Of a DNA stretch of 7,633 bases, positions 1-6,839 are shown piece after piece. A program made the translations under genes and the position numbers. The DNA lies in the NCBI GenBank assembly GCA_017849315.1, contig JAFIHQ010000036.1, forward strand, positions 1-7,633, read 5' to 3'. The notes under the pieces were generated by a model. The model searched no databases. It was not told the DNA's origin and worked only from the letters and a program-made list of their open reading frames with translations. Each line of letters starts with the position of its first letter. Within the stretch, counting starts at the first letter, position 1. This DNA comes from Treponema sp. GTDB taxonomy: Bacteria > Spirochaetota > Spirochaetia > Treponematales > Rectinemataceae.

Positions 1-786
1 GCCCAAGCGCTCTCTTTGGCAGCTCGAGACGCAGGGAAAAAAGCAAAAGTCCACCTCAAAATCGATACAGGAATGCACCGACAGGGAATCAGTGTGGAAG
101 AAGTGAGTTCTTTTGCCCGGTTCTTAAGTGGATTGGAAAATGTGGATGTGGAAGGGGTCTATTCTCACTTTGCCGAGGCGGACAGCCCCGATAAGACTTT
201 TTCCTATTTGCAACTGGCGCGCTTTAACGAAGCCGTGGCTGCAATGCGGCATGCAGGCGTGGTACCCCGAATCCGACACATAGCCAACAGCGCGGCACTG
301 CTTTCGCTGCCGGAATCTCGACTCGACATGGTAAGGCCGGGGATTATTCTTTACGGACTGTCACCGGATGGAGAACGAGAGCCCAAAGAAGGCTTTTTGC
401 CCGTCCTGCAGTTTTGCGCCAGTGTCATAGGCATACGAACGGTGCCCACAGGAGAAGGTCTTAGTTATGGCCGTACCTATACCACAAAGCGTGCGACGAG
501 AGTTGCGCTTTTGCAAGTCGGCTATGCCGATGGCTACCCAAGATCGCTTTCCAATAGGGCAAGCGTTCAAATCAGGGGCAAATTTGCGCCGGTTTTGGGC
601 AGAATTTGCATGGATCAGTGTTTGATCGACGTAACGGACATACCTGAGGCCCAGGTCGGCGACGAGGCCACGCTTTTTGGCACGCCCGAACTCCCTGCCG
701 GGGCACTGTCTTCTCTTCTCGGGATGATAGACTATGAACTGACCTGTGGAATTTCCCAGCGTGTACCACGGATTTTGGAGGATTGA
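1..786 (+). CDS. alr: Alanine racemase, C-terminal part (5' end outside window)
   Basis: PLP-dependent racemase converting L-Ala to D-Ala for peptidoglycan; cytoplasmic. The frame is open from base 1, so the gene begins upstream. 261 codons remain, and about 110 N-terminal residues of a usual 370-390 residue enzyme, including the PLP-lysine motif, are missing. Visible family marks: KIDTGMHRQG (residues 20-29 of the fragment; Lys20 matches the carbamylated lysine and Arg27 the carboxylate-binding arginine of Geobacillus Alr), DMVRPGIILYGL (the PLP pyridine-nitrogen arginine), LSYGRTYT with the catalytic tyrosine, GYADGYPR, ICMDQ and the terminal RVPR. Every checkable catalytic residue is present, so the enzyme should be active. 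The stop lies three bases before the dapF-like start, indicating co-transcription. A second alanine-racemase-family gene follows at 1893, so this copy's true substrate could be alanine or another amino acid. Confidence 0.95.
   Translation, partial: AQALSLAARDAGKKAKVHLKIDTGMHRQGISVEEVSSFARFLSGLENVDVEGVYSHFAEADSPDKTFSYLQLARFNEAVAAMRHAGVVPRIRHIANSAALLSLPESRLDMVRPGIILYGLSPDGEREPKEGFLPVLQFCASVIGIRTVPTGEGLSYGRTYTTKRATRVALLQVGYADGYPRSLSNRASVQIRGKFAPVLGRICMDQCLIDVTDIPEAQVGDEATLFGTPELPAGALSSLLGMIDYELTCGISQRVPRILED
777..782 (+). promoter_or_regulatory. Ribosome binding site of the dapF-like gene
   Basis: GGAGGA lies at the 3' end of alr, seven bases before ATG 790. It fixes that start, and with it the roughly 27-residue N-terminal extension of the dapF-like protein. 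Confidence 0.8.
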
Positions 787-789
787 AGC

Positions 790-1851
790 ATGACCATAGA
801 TGCCGATGATGATTTTCGGTCTCAACTTCAGGATAGTCCACGTGCCAGCCTTCACAGTGATTTTCAAGGCCGCGAATTCTGTAAATATGAGGCATTGGGG
901 AATGACTATATAGTTATAGATCCACATTATTTTGTTTTTGAGCCGACGCCTGAGGCTGTGAGTCTTATCTGCGATCGCAATCGTGGCGTCGGCTCGGATG
1001 GCATACTCTGGGGTCCATTGCAGGACTTTCCAGATGCGCCGAATGCACCCCATGCGCCTTCCCCGCACAACGAGGATAACGAGAACAAGGAGAACAAGGA
1101 GAACAATATACCGTGCTTATGCATTTTTAACCCTGATGGTTCCGAAGCGGAAAAGAGCGGCAACGGCTTGAGGATTTTTTCTCTCTATTTAGCCGAGCAC
1201 GGCTATGTCAAACCGGAAGCCTTTTCTATACGGACAAGGGGAGGCGTCGTCAGAGCTGGTATTGACAGTTTCGATCCGCCTCTTATTTGGGTAGACATGG
1301 GTGAGCCGTCATTTTCAGCCAAGGCTGCCGGCTTGCGCACCGACAAAGAGGAATTCATACGCTCAGTGCTACCCTTACCATCGACCCTACCGGCGGCTGT
1401 TGAGGCCAACTTCGTGTCCATGGGCAATCCGCACTGTGTAGTTTTTGTGGATGAGCCTTCTGAGAGCCTTGCAAGAAGTCTTGGCCCAGTGATTGAGCAC
1501 AATGTACTTTTCCCAAACCGCACGAACGTTCAGTTCGCCAAAGTTCTAGACAGCAGAACCTTGCGTATCCAAATATGGGAACGAGGGGCAGGGTACACTT
1601 TAGCAAGCGGAACCTCCGCCTGCGCTGCAGCTGCAGTGGCACGAAAACTCGGACTCATTGAACCAAGTAGGAAAGTTTCTGTAATTATGCCCGGCGGAAC
1701 CTTGACTTTGGACCTTTCTAAACCTTCAATTACCTTGATAGGCCCGGCCAGGAACGTTTTTAATGGCTTGTTTTCTGAATCGACAAAGAGACTGCTCGCA
1801 AGCATGGAAGTACTCGCAGACTTGGGCCCAGTGGAAACGGAAAAAGCTTGA
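790..1851 (+). CDS. dapF: Diaminopimelate epimerase family protein with both catalytic Cys replaced by Ser
   Basis: DapF interconverts L,L- and meso-DAP without a cofactor, using two cysteines as acid and base. The fold is plain: a two-domain protein with ALGNDY (Asn38), CDRNRGVGSDG, NPDGSEAE, GNPH (Asn213), RTNVQF (Asn246) and WERGAGYT (Glu264, Arg265), all family substrate-binding motifs. Both catalytic cysteines are replaced: CGNG is SGNG (Ser123, AGC at 1156-1158) and ACGTG is ASGTS (Ser273, AGC at 1606-1608). At 353 residues it is longer than the usual 275 or so, through an N-terminal extension of about 27 residues and a low-complexity insertion near residues 82-106. The reading frame is intact with a strong ribosome site, so it is not an obvious pseudogene. 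It lies between two alanine racemase genes upstream of lysA. It may be a slow or altered-substrate epimerase, a binding protein, or a different racemase; family membership is sure, activity is not. Confidence 0.9.
   Translation: MTIDADDDFRSQLQDSPRASLHSDFQGREFCKYEALGNDYIVIDPHYFVFEPTPEAVSLICDRNRGVGSDGILWGPLQDFPDAPNAPHAPSPHNEDNENKENKENNIPCLCIFNPDGSEAEKSGNGLRIFSLYLAEHGYVKPEAFSIRTRGGVVRAGIDSFDPPLIWVDMGEPSFSAKAAGLRTDKEEFIRSVLPLPSTLPAAVEANFVSMGNPHCVVFVDEPSESLARSLGPVIEHNVLFPNRTNVQFAKVLDSRTLRIQIWERGAGYTLASGTSACAAAAVARKLGLIEPSRKVSVIMPGGTLTLDLSKPSITLIGPARNVFNGLFSESTKRLLASMEVLADLGPVETEKA
1033..1104 (+). repeat. Tripeptide (9-bp) repeats inside the dapF-like gene
   Basis: Two adjacent tracts with 9-base periodicity encode DAP-NAP-HAP (1033-1059, degenerate at DNA level) and ENK-ENK-EN (1081-1104, where gagaacaag occurs twice exactly and then gagaac). 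They sit between GILWGP and the NPDGSEAE motif, where family members normally have a short loop. The insert is hydrophilic and probably disordered on the surface. Replication slippage is the likely origin. Confidence 0.8.
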
Positions 1852-1880
1852 GAGGCTGTGGCAAGGTGCTCAAAACGCAA

Positions 1881-1885
1881 GAGGT
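1881..1885 (+). promoter_or_regulatory. Ribosome binding site of second racemase
   Basis: GAGGT eight bases before ATG 1893 decides the start. The in-frame TTG at 1848, which overlaps the dapF-like stop codon, and the ATG at 1902 are both badly placed relative to it. Confidence 0.65.
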
Positions 1886-1892
1886 AGCAAGG

Positions 1893-3146
1893 ATGAAGCT
1901 TATGTCGTCGGACCAGATGAATCCGCTGTGGCGTTTTTTTGGGCGGCCGACATGGTTTAGTGTGGATCTTGACGTAATTGCTTCGAATTTTCGCGATTTA
2001 AAGCGAATCGTGGGGAGTTCCGTCAGGATTGCCGCCGTCCTCAAAGCAGACGCCTATGGACATGGCGCCCCAATGGTAGCAGAAACTCTCCTCTCCTTGG
2101 GTGTCGACATGCTCGCGGTAGCGACTCTCGATGAGGCATTGGAGCTTCGCAGGTTCTTCCCTCAAGCGCACATTCTGGTCATGGGCTACATACCAGAGGA
2201 CTACGCGCAACAAGTCGTCGGTGCGCACATTGCACCAACGGTTTTCAGCTTGAGTTTTGCGCATGCGCTTTCAAACGCAGTTACCCAATCTGCACAGGCT
2301 GTTGGAACTGGCAGGTTTTGTGGTGAGCCCCTTCCCATACACATAAAGCTGGATACTGGCATGAACCGGCTTGGAATAAAGCCGTACGAAGATCCGGTTG
2401 CAGTCATAGAGAATATCGCATCTCTACCAGGATTGGAGATAGAGGGCGTTTTTACCCATCTTGCACTGCGCGACGAACAATCCGACCATACTCAATTCGA
2501 GCTTTTTGAAGAGATTTTGGCAAACTGCGCGAAGATTGGGCTAAAAACAGGGATTCATCATGTGTGCGATTCCATAGGTACGGTCCGATATCCGGCCTTC
2601 CGTTTGGATATGGTTCGAGTTGGTGCCGCGCTTTTTGGGGTGAGACCGTATCGTATGGGTGCAGAATACGATGAGTTTCGATTTCCTACGGTGGGGACGC
2701 TTGTAACACACATCGCGAGGGTGCGGCGCTTGCGCGAGGGAGAGATGGTGTCGTACGACAGCTCATGGAAGGCGCCAAAGGGTGGGACCTTGATTGCCAC
2801 ATTGCCTGTCGGTTATGCCGATGGTTATCCTCGATGCTTTGGCAATAGGGCACAAGTGAGCGTGCATTCCCAAGGACGGGTAGTACGCGCGCCGGTGGTC
2901 GGGCTTGTGTGCATGGATCAGACCATGGTCGACGTAGGCGGTGTCCCTGGCGTGATGGAGGGTGACGAGGTTGTATTGCTGGGTGGGGGCGAGATTGGAT
3001 TGGAGGAAGCCTCTGCATGGGGAGACACCAACCGCAACGAACTCTTGTGCGGCATTGGAAGGCGCGTACCACGAATATATTTTTCGGGTGGTAAGGCAGT
3101 TGCAATCGACAATAGACTGTCAGGCTCGACATTGCAAAGGCTCTAG
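1893..3146 (+). CDS. alr: Second alanine racemase family protein, complete
   Basis: Fold-type III PLP racemase, 417 residues from ATG 1893, somewhat longer than usual. N-terminal TIM-barrel marks: VLKADAYGHG with PLP Lys51, IKLDTGMNRLG with Lys152 (carbamylated lysine equivalent) and the following arginine, then DMVRVGAALFG with the PLP-nitrogen arginine. C-terminal beta domain: VSYDSSW with catalytic Tyr288, GYADGYPR, VCMDQ and RRVPRIYF. All key residues are present, so it should be active. It differs from the upstream alr in the active-site segment (SYDSSWKAPKGG against SYGRTYTTKRAT) and so is a distinct paralogue rather than a recent duplicate. No signal peptide is seen, which argues against a periplasmic broad-spectrum racemase. 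The stop is eight bases before the M20 gene. Alanine is the default substrate; DAP, lysine or another amino acid is possible in this neighbourhood and cannot be settled from sequence. Confidence 0.93.
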   Translation: MKLMSSDQMNPLWRFFGRPTWFSVDLDVIASNFRDLKRIVGSSVRIAAVLKADAYGHGAPMVAETLLSLGVDMLAVATLDEALELRRFFPQAHILVMGYIPEDYAQQVVGAHIAPTVFSLSFAHALSNAVTQSAQAVGTGRFCGEPLPIHIKLDTGMNRLGIKPYEDPVAVIENIASLPGLEIEGVFTHLALRDEQSDHTQFELFEEILANCAKIGLKTGIHHVCDSIGTVRYPAFRLDMVRVGAALFGVRPYRMGAEYDEFRFPTVGTLVTHIARVRRLREGEMVSYDSSWKAPKGGTLIATLPVGYADGYPRCFGNRAQVSVHSQGRVVRAPVVGLVCMDQTMVDVGGVPGVMEGDEVVLLGGGEIGLEEASAWGDTNRNELLCGIGRRVPRIYFSGGKAVAIDNRLSGSTLQRL

Positions 3147-3152
3147 AGGTGA
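3146..3152 (+). promoter_or_regulatory. Ribosome binding site of M20 amidohydrolase
   Basis: GAGGTGA begins within the last base of the upstream stop codon and sits just before ATG 3155. The in-frame GTG at 3149 lies inside this Shine-Dalgarno sequence and is therefore an unlikely start. Confidence 0.65.
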
Positions 3153-3154
3153 AA

Positions 3155-4378
3155 ATGAATAAAGACGAACAGAATTTCAGTTCGATTCAAACCATAAAGG
3201 CAGAAGCTCAAAGTATGGCTTCGTGGCTTGTGGATACGAGGCGAACCTTACACGAGATACCCGAGCCTGGCAACCATGAGTTTGAAACAGCCGATTTCCT
3301 GTGCAAGACGCTTGAGAGTTTAGGCATTCCCTATGAGCGGCAAGAGACGGCAATCGTGGCCCTCGTGCAGGGCACAAAACCTTGTAATACAGAGGCTTGC
3401 AAGGTTGTGGCTTTGCGCGCCGATATGGATGCGCTGCCGGTGCAGGAACCAGAAGGGTTGCCCTTTGCCTCAAAGCACAAGGGGTATATGCATGCATGCG
3501 GGCACGATGCTCACATGACTACCGCGCTTGGCACGGCCAAGTACTTTGTCCGACACAGGAATGAGTTGGCGGGTTCGGTCAAGTTTTTCTTCCAACCCGC
3601 CGAGGAAACATCCGGTGGGGCCGAGAAGATGATTGAGCGTGGTTGTCTTGAGAATCCTCATGTGGATGCGGTCGTGGGTTTGCACGTGATGCCCTACCTG
3701 CCGGCAGGTTCTGTGGAGTTGAAGCATGGTGCGCTAAACGGCGCTTCGGACTACCTTCGTGTCGTCATACACGGAAAGGGAGGGCATGCTGCATACCCGG
3801 AAGCCAGCGTCGATGCGGTGATGATCGCCGCAAAGGTGGTGGATGCGCTGCACACGGTGGTGTCGCGTATCGTTTCGCCGCTCGACGAGGCTGTGGTAAC
3901 GATAGGAACCATTAAGGGTGGAAGTGCGAACAACATCATCGCGGACGAGGTTGAGATGACAGGAACAATCCGCACCACGAGCCCCGAGGTCCGTAAAGTG
4001 GTCGGAGAGGCGGTCAGACGGATAATAACGGAAATCCCCAAGGTGTTTGGCGGTAGCGGAGAGGTTGACATTATTCCAGGCTACACCGCACTCATCAATC
4101 ACAATTCAGTGGTAGACAGAATTGCCGGCATTGCACAGAAAATCTTGGGCGAGAATGCCATTCATTGGAAAGAAAAGCCCAGCCTTGGTGTGGAAGATTT
4201 TGCATTCTTTCTTTTGCATAGGCCGGGCGCTTTTTATCACCTTGGCTGTGGGTTCGAAGGGCGGGAGAATGCGCCCCTGCACTCCAGGGACTTTATGCTG
4301 AACGAAGATTGCCTGGCTGTCGGTGTGCAAACGAATGTTGGGATTATTACTTCGTTGCTCGGTTACGACCTGGTTTGA
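3155..4378 (+). CDS. M20D-type metallo-amidohydrolase (N-acyl-amino-acid / possible N-acetyl-DAP deacetylase)
   Basis: Zinc-dependent hydrolase removing acyl groups from amino acids. This family includes hippurate hydrolase, auxin-conjugate hydrolases and N-acetyl-DAP deacetylase. 407 residues from ATG 3155, normal for the family. Metal and catalytic residues seen: ALRADMDALP, HACGHDAHM (Cys115, His117), PAEE (Glu150, Glu151), GLHV (His177), the lid-domain GKGGHAAYPE, GGSANNIIADEVEMTGTIR, and LHSRDF (His376) near the C-terminus. No signal peptide, so cytoplasmic. It follows the second racemase by eight bases and precedes ldcA and lysA. That neighbourhood makes an amino-acid substrate from the DAP or D-amino-acid pathway attractive, such as N-acetyl-L,L-DAP in the acetylase route to lysine. 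Family assignment is firm; the substrate is inferred from context only, since M20D substrates are poorly predicted by sequence. Confidence 0.9.
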   Translation: MNKDEQNFSSIQTIKAEAQSMASWLVDTRRTLHEIPEPGNHEFETADFLCKTLESLGIPYERQETAIVALVQGTKPCNTEACKVVALRADMDALPVQEPEGLPFASKHKGYMHACGHDAHMTTALGTAKYFVRHRNELAGSVKFFFQPAEETSGGAEKMIERGCLENPHVDAVVGLHVMPYLPAGSVELKHGALNGASDYLRVVIHGKGGHAAYPEASVDAVMIAAKVVDALHTVVSRIVSPLDEAVVTIGTIKGGSANNIIADEVEMTGTIRTTSPEVRKVVGEAVRRIITEIPKVFGGSGEVDIIPGYTALINHNSVVDRIAGIAQKILGENAIHWKEKPSLGVEDFAFFLLHRPGAFYHLGCGFEGRENAPLHSRDFMLNEDCLAVGVQTNVGIITSLLGYDLV

Positions 4379-4395
4379 TCGACATAGCTTGATCC

Positions 4396-4423
4396 CGGTG
4401 TGACCAAACGGTGTGACCAAACG
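4396..4423 (+). repeat. 13-bp direct tandem repeat in intergenic gap
   Basis: CGGTGTGACCAAA occurs at 4396-4408 and again at 4409-4421, followed by CG that starts a third unit. It lies in the only sizeable gap of the cluster (4379-4475). I see no convincing promoter in that gap. A small GGCA/TGCC inverted repeat (4426-4440) encloses a T-run. The repeat could be a protein-binding site or simple slippage. Confidence 0.85.
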
Positions 4424-4475
4424 AAGGCACATTTTTTGCCAAATGAACTAAAGAACGAGAGAAGAAGAAAGCAAA

Positions 4476-5414
4476 ATGACAAAGACAAAGCCAGTCCACC
4501 TAAAAAAGGGAGACCTTGTTAGTCTTGTGGCACCTTCCGGTCCGATAGCGGATGTCCAGAGACTCGAAACTGCGAAGTTGGCGGTGGAGAGGTTAGGTCT
4601 TCAAGCTAAAGTATCGACACACGCCGCGGACCGGTATGGCTACCTTGCAGGCGACGACGCAACGCGCGCGCAGGAGTTCACAGAGGCCTTTGCGGATACC
4701 GAGACTAAGGCGGTGATCTGTCTCAAAGGTGGGTACGGTGCGCAGCGTATCCTGGCGCGGCTCGATTTTGGAGTCATTTGTTGCAATCCAAAGATTCTTT
4801 TGGGGTATAGTGACATAACCGCACTCCATGTTGCGTTGTCTCAAGTCTGCCATTTGGTGACTTTCCATGGGCCTATGCCTTCGTCGGATATGATCCCCGA
4901 AATGGACGAGGTGACCGAAGCTTCCCTTTGTCGGGCGATTTTTTCTAACGAGCCGCTTGGAGTAATTCGCAATCCTGAGGATAAGCCTCTTGGCACGCTC
5001 GTGCCGGGGCGTGCGCGTGGCGAGCTTGTCGGCGGCAATCTTTCGCTTCTTGCAAGTGGATTAGGTACGCCATGGGAGATCGATACACGTGGCAAAATTC
5101 TTTTTCTTGAGGATGTGGACGAGGCTCCGTACCGTATAGACCGAATGTTGAATCAGCTCAAATTGGCAGGCAAGTTTGACGATTGTGCAGGCATCGTTTT
5201 GGGGACGTGGACGCGTTGTGTGGCGTCGGAGGGTAAGCCATCACTGGAACTTGGCGAGGTTTTCCGCGATATTGTTGCGCCGAGTGGAAAGCCTACGCTT
5301 ACTTGGCTGCAGGCAGGGCACTGTGCGCCTAACCTTACGCTTCCGTTCGGTATACAGTACGAACTTTGCACGGACGAGGGGCAGCTGAAAGCGCTCGAGT
5401 CTGCGTGTATATGA
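4476..5414 (+). CDS. ldcA: LD-carboxypeptidase (peptidase family S66)
   Basis: Serine carboxypeptidase that removes the terminal D-Ala from murein tetrapeptides in the cytoplasm during peptidoglycan recycling, giving tripeptide for reuse. 312 residues, the usual size, with no signal peptide. Family marks in order: VSLVAPSGP near the N-terminus, CLKGGYGAQRIL, GYSDIT with the nucleophile Ser112, FHGPM, GGNLSLLASGLGTPWEID, FLEDVDEAPYRIDRML with Glu212, and GHCAPNLTLPFG with His282. This reproduces the Ser-Glu-His triad known from the Pseudomonas enzyme (Ser115, Glu217, His285). The ribosome site is weak: only a purine-rich GAGAGAAGAAG before ATG 4476. lysA follows after 40 bases, so the two are probably co-transcribed. 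The D-Ala and DAP peptides it handles link it to the racemases upstream. Confidence 0.95.
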   Translation: MTKTKPVHLKKGDLVSLVAPSGPIADVQRLETAKLAVERLGLQAKVSTHAADRYGYLAGDDATRAQEFTEAFADTETKAVICLKGGYGAQRILARLDFGVICCNPKILLGYSDITALHVALSQVCHLVTFHGPMPSSDMIPEMDEVTEASLCRAIFSNEPLGVIRNPEDKPLGTLVPGRARGELVGGNLSLLASGLGTPWEIDTRGKILFLEDVDEAPYRIDRMLNQLKLAGKFDDCAGIVLGTWTRCVASEGKPSLELGEVFRDIVAPSGKPTLTWLQAGHCAPNLTLPFGIQYELCTDEGQLKALESACI

Positions 5415-5454
5415 TTCGCTTATGACGCTTGAGTGAAACTGGGGGCGGAGAGCA

Positions 5455-6738
5455 ATGAACTATTTTGAGACAAAGGGCGACAGGCTTTTCTTTGACAGGG
5501 TCGATTTGGTGGAGCTTGCGAAAGAATATGGCACGCCATTGTATGTCGTTTCTGAATCAGTAATTAAAGACCGGTGTGCTCAGATTCGATCGGAATTCCT
5601 GAATGTCTATCCGGGGACACAGGCACTTTATGCGAGTAAGGCGTTCCAGACGCTCGATATGTGCAGGCTTATACAGTCCGAAGGGCTCGGTTTGGACGTA
5701 GTATCTGGGGGAGAGCTTTTTGCCGCACTCAAGGCCGGCTTCAATCCTGAGGCAATAGTTTTTCATGGCAACGCGAAAACTGTAGACGAAATGGATTTTG
5801 CGGTCCGCAGCGGGGTAGGGAGGATCATTCTCGATAATCTGTACGATGTCGAAGAGCTCGAGAAGCTCGGTGGCAGATACAACAAGAAAATCAAGGTACT
5901 ATATCGGATTACCCCAGGAGTGGACAGCCATACGCACCGGTTTATTTCGACCGGGAGCCCCGACTCAAAATTTGGTATTCCGCTCGAACCGTCGGTGTAT
6001 AAGGGCTATATTGATGCCGTACTGTCGGCGCCGCATCTGGAATTTCGAGGGTTTCATTTCCATGTGGGCTCGCAACTATTGGACAATTTTGCGCATCTTG
6101 CCGCGCTCAAGGTGGTCTTGGGTTTGGTCGAGAACTTTTCTATGGAATACGGTGCTAATGTTCAAGAATTGAACATGGGCGGCGGCTTTGGGATCGAGTA
6201 TGTGTCCGGCGACAAGGAACCTGGGCTTTCTTGTTTTCTGACGCCTATGATGCAGCTCATTCGGACCGAGCTTGAGGGGAAAGGCGTTCCGTTGCCGCGC
6301 GTGACCATCGAACCCGGCCGTTGGATCGTTGGCCCGGCCGGCGTCACCCTCTACACCGTCGGCGCCGTCAAAGAAATCCCCGGCGTGCGCACCTACGTCG
6401 GCGTGGACGGCGGCATGACCGACAACATCAGGCCGGCGCTGTACGGCGCCCGATATCGGGCGGTGGTCGCCGGCCGGGCCGCTGCCGTGCCGGACCAGCT
6501 TGTGACTATCGCGGGCAAGTGCTGTGAATCCGGCGACATCCTCATTAAGGACATCGAGCTGCCTTCGCCACACCCTGGCGATATCCTGGCGGTGTTTGCT
6601 ACGGGGGCGTACCACCATTCCATGGCTTCGAACTACAACCGCAACCCTCGGCCCGCCGTGGTCCACGTCAACCAGGGGAGTGCGCGGCTTTCCGTGCGTC
6701 GGGAAACGTACGACGACCTTATTGCCCGAGAACTCTAA
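5455..6738 (+). CDS. lysA: Diaminopimelate decarboxylase
   Basis: Fold-type III PLP enzyme that decarboxylates the D-centre of meso-DAP to L-lysine, the last step of lysine synthesis. 427 residues, normal length. Motifs: YGTPLYVV, YASKA with PLP Lys62, DVVSGGE, HFHVGSQ (His201, His203), NMGGGFG, EPGRWIVG (286-293) for PLP phosphate and substrate, CCESGD with active-site Cys357 and Glu358, and GAYHHSMASNYN with Tyr386. The YHH in the last motif is less usual than the YG(Y/F) I associate with LysA, but the flanking SMASNYN is typical. CGGAGAG just before ATG 5455 serves as ribosome site. The last third (from about 6240 to 6680) is far more GC-rich than the rest of the gene while the frame and motifs stay intact, suggesting a mosaic gene. 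Substrate should be DAP; a related ornithine/lysine decarboxylase is less likely given the neighbours. Confidence 0.94.
   Translation: MNYFETKGDRLFFDRVDLVELAKEYGTPLYVVSESVIKDRCAQIRSEFLNVYPGTQALYASKAFQTLDMCRLIQSEGLGLDVVSGGELFAALKAGFNPEAIVFHGNAKTVDEMDFAVRSGVGRIILDNLYDVEELEKLGGRYNKKIKVLYRITPGVDSHTHRFISTGSPDSKFGIPLEPSVYKGYIDAVLSAPHLEFRGFHFHVGSQLLDNFAHLAALKVVLGLVENFSMEYGANVQELNMGGGFGIEYVSGDKEPGLSCFLTPMMQLIRTELEGKGVPLPRVTIEPGRWIVGPAGVTLYTVGAVKEIPGVRTYVGVDGGMTDNIRPALYGARYRAVVAGRAAAVPDQLVTIAGKCCESGDILIKDIELPSPHPGDILAVFATGAYHHSMASNYNRNPRPAVVHVNQGSARLSVRRETYDDLIAREL
6301..6680 (+). other. GC-rich segment within lysA
   Basis: Hand counts give about 71% G+C for 6301-6480 against about 47% for 5521-5700 in the same gene. 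Third codon positions switch to G/C almost throughout. The edges are gradual (about 6240 and 6680). The segment encodes the conserved C-terminal catalytic half, so amino-acid constraint explains part of it, but the strong third-position shift suggests homologous replacement from a GC-richer relative. Confidence 0.6.
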
Positions 6739-6740
6739 GC

Positions 6741-6773
6741 CTGGACTGCAGCCCGCACTCCAGCCTGCATTTT
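6741..6773 (+). terminator. Weak candidate terminator after lysA
   Basis: Short overlapping inverted repeats follow the lysA stop: CTGGA (6741-6745) with TCCAG (6759-6763), and alternatively TGCAG (6747-6751) with CTGCA (6765-6769) directly followed by TTTT. The stems are only five pairs with long loops, so this is a poor intrinsic terminator. Confidence 0.3.
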
Positions 6774-6810
6774 GGCACGAATTCAGGACCTATAACCAGA
6801 AAATTGTGCC

Positions 6811-6839
6811 TTGAAAAAATGCCATAATCGGGGCATACT
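6811..6839 (+). promoter_or_regulatory. Candidate promoter for the leader ORF and P-type ATPase
   Basis: TTGAAA (6811-6816) is separated by exactly 17 bases from CATACT (6834-6839), a plausible sigma-70-type pair with 5/6 and 4/6 matches. An alternative extended -10, TGCCATAAT (6820-6828), lies in the spacer. An imperfect palindrome ATGCC (6819-6823) / GGCAT (6832-6836) overlaps both and could be an operator. Transcription from here would give a leader of about 300 bases before ATG 7143. Confidence 0.5.

Noticed and set aside
361..1068. Long open frame on the minus strand (235 codons) across the alr/dapF junction
   Set aside because: It lies opposite two strongly recognised genes, has no recognisable motif and no good ribosome site.
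1848..1892. Upstream TTG start for the second racemase
   Set aside because: It would overlap the dapF-like stop; no ribosome site precedes it, whereas GAGGT is well spaced before ATG 1893, and the added 15 residues match nothing in the family.
3149..3154. GTG start two codons earlier for the M20 gene
   Set aside because: The GTG lies inside the Shine-Dalgarno sequence used for ATG 3155.
6076..6666. 196-codon minus-strand open frame opposite lysA
   Set aside because: It coincides with the GC-rich part of lysA, where stop codons are rare in all frames; the product is Arg/His-rich with no recognised domain.
6773..6790. Sigma-54 type promoter at TGGCAC
   Set aside because: No TTGC element follows at the required spacing.
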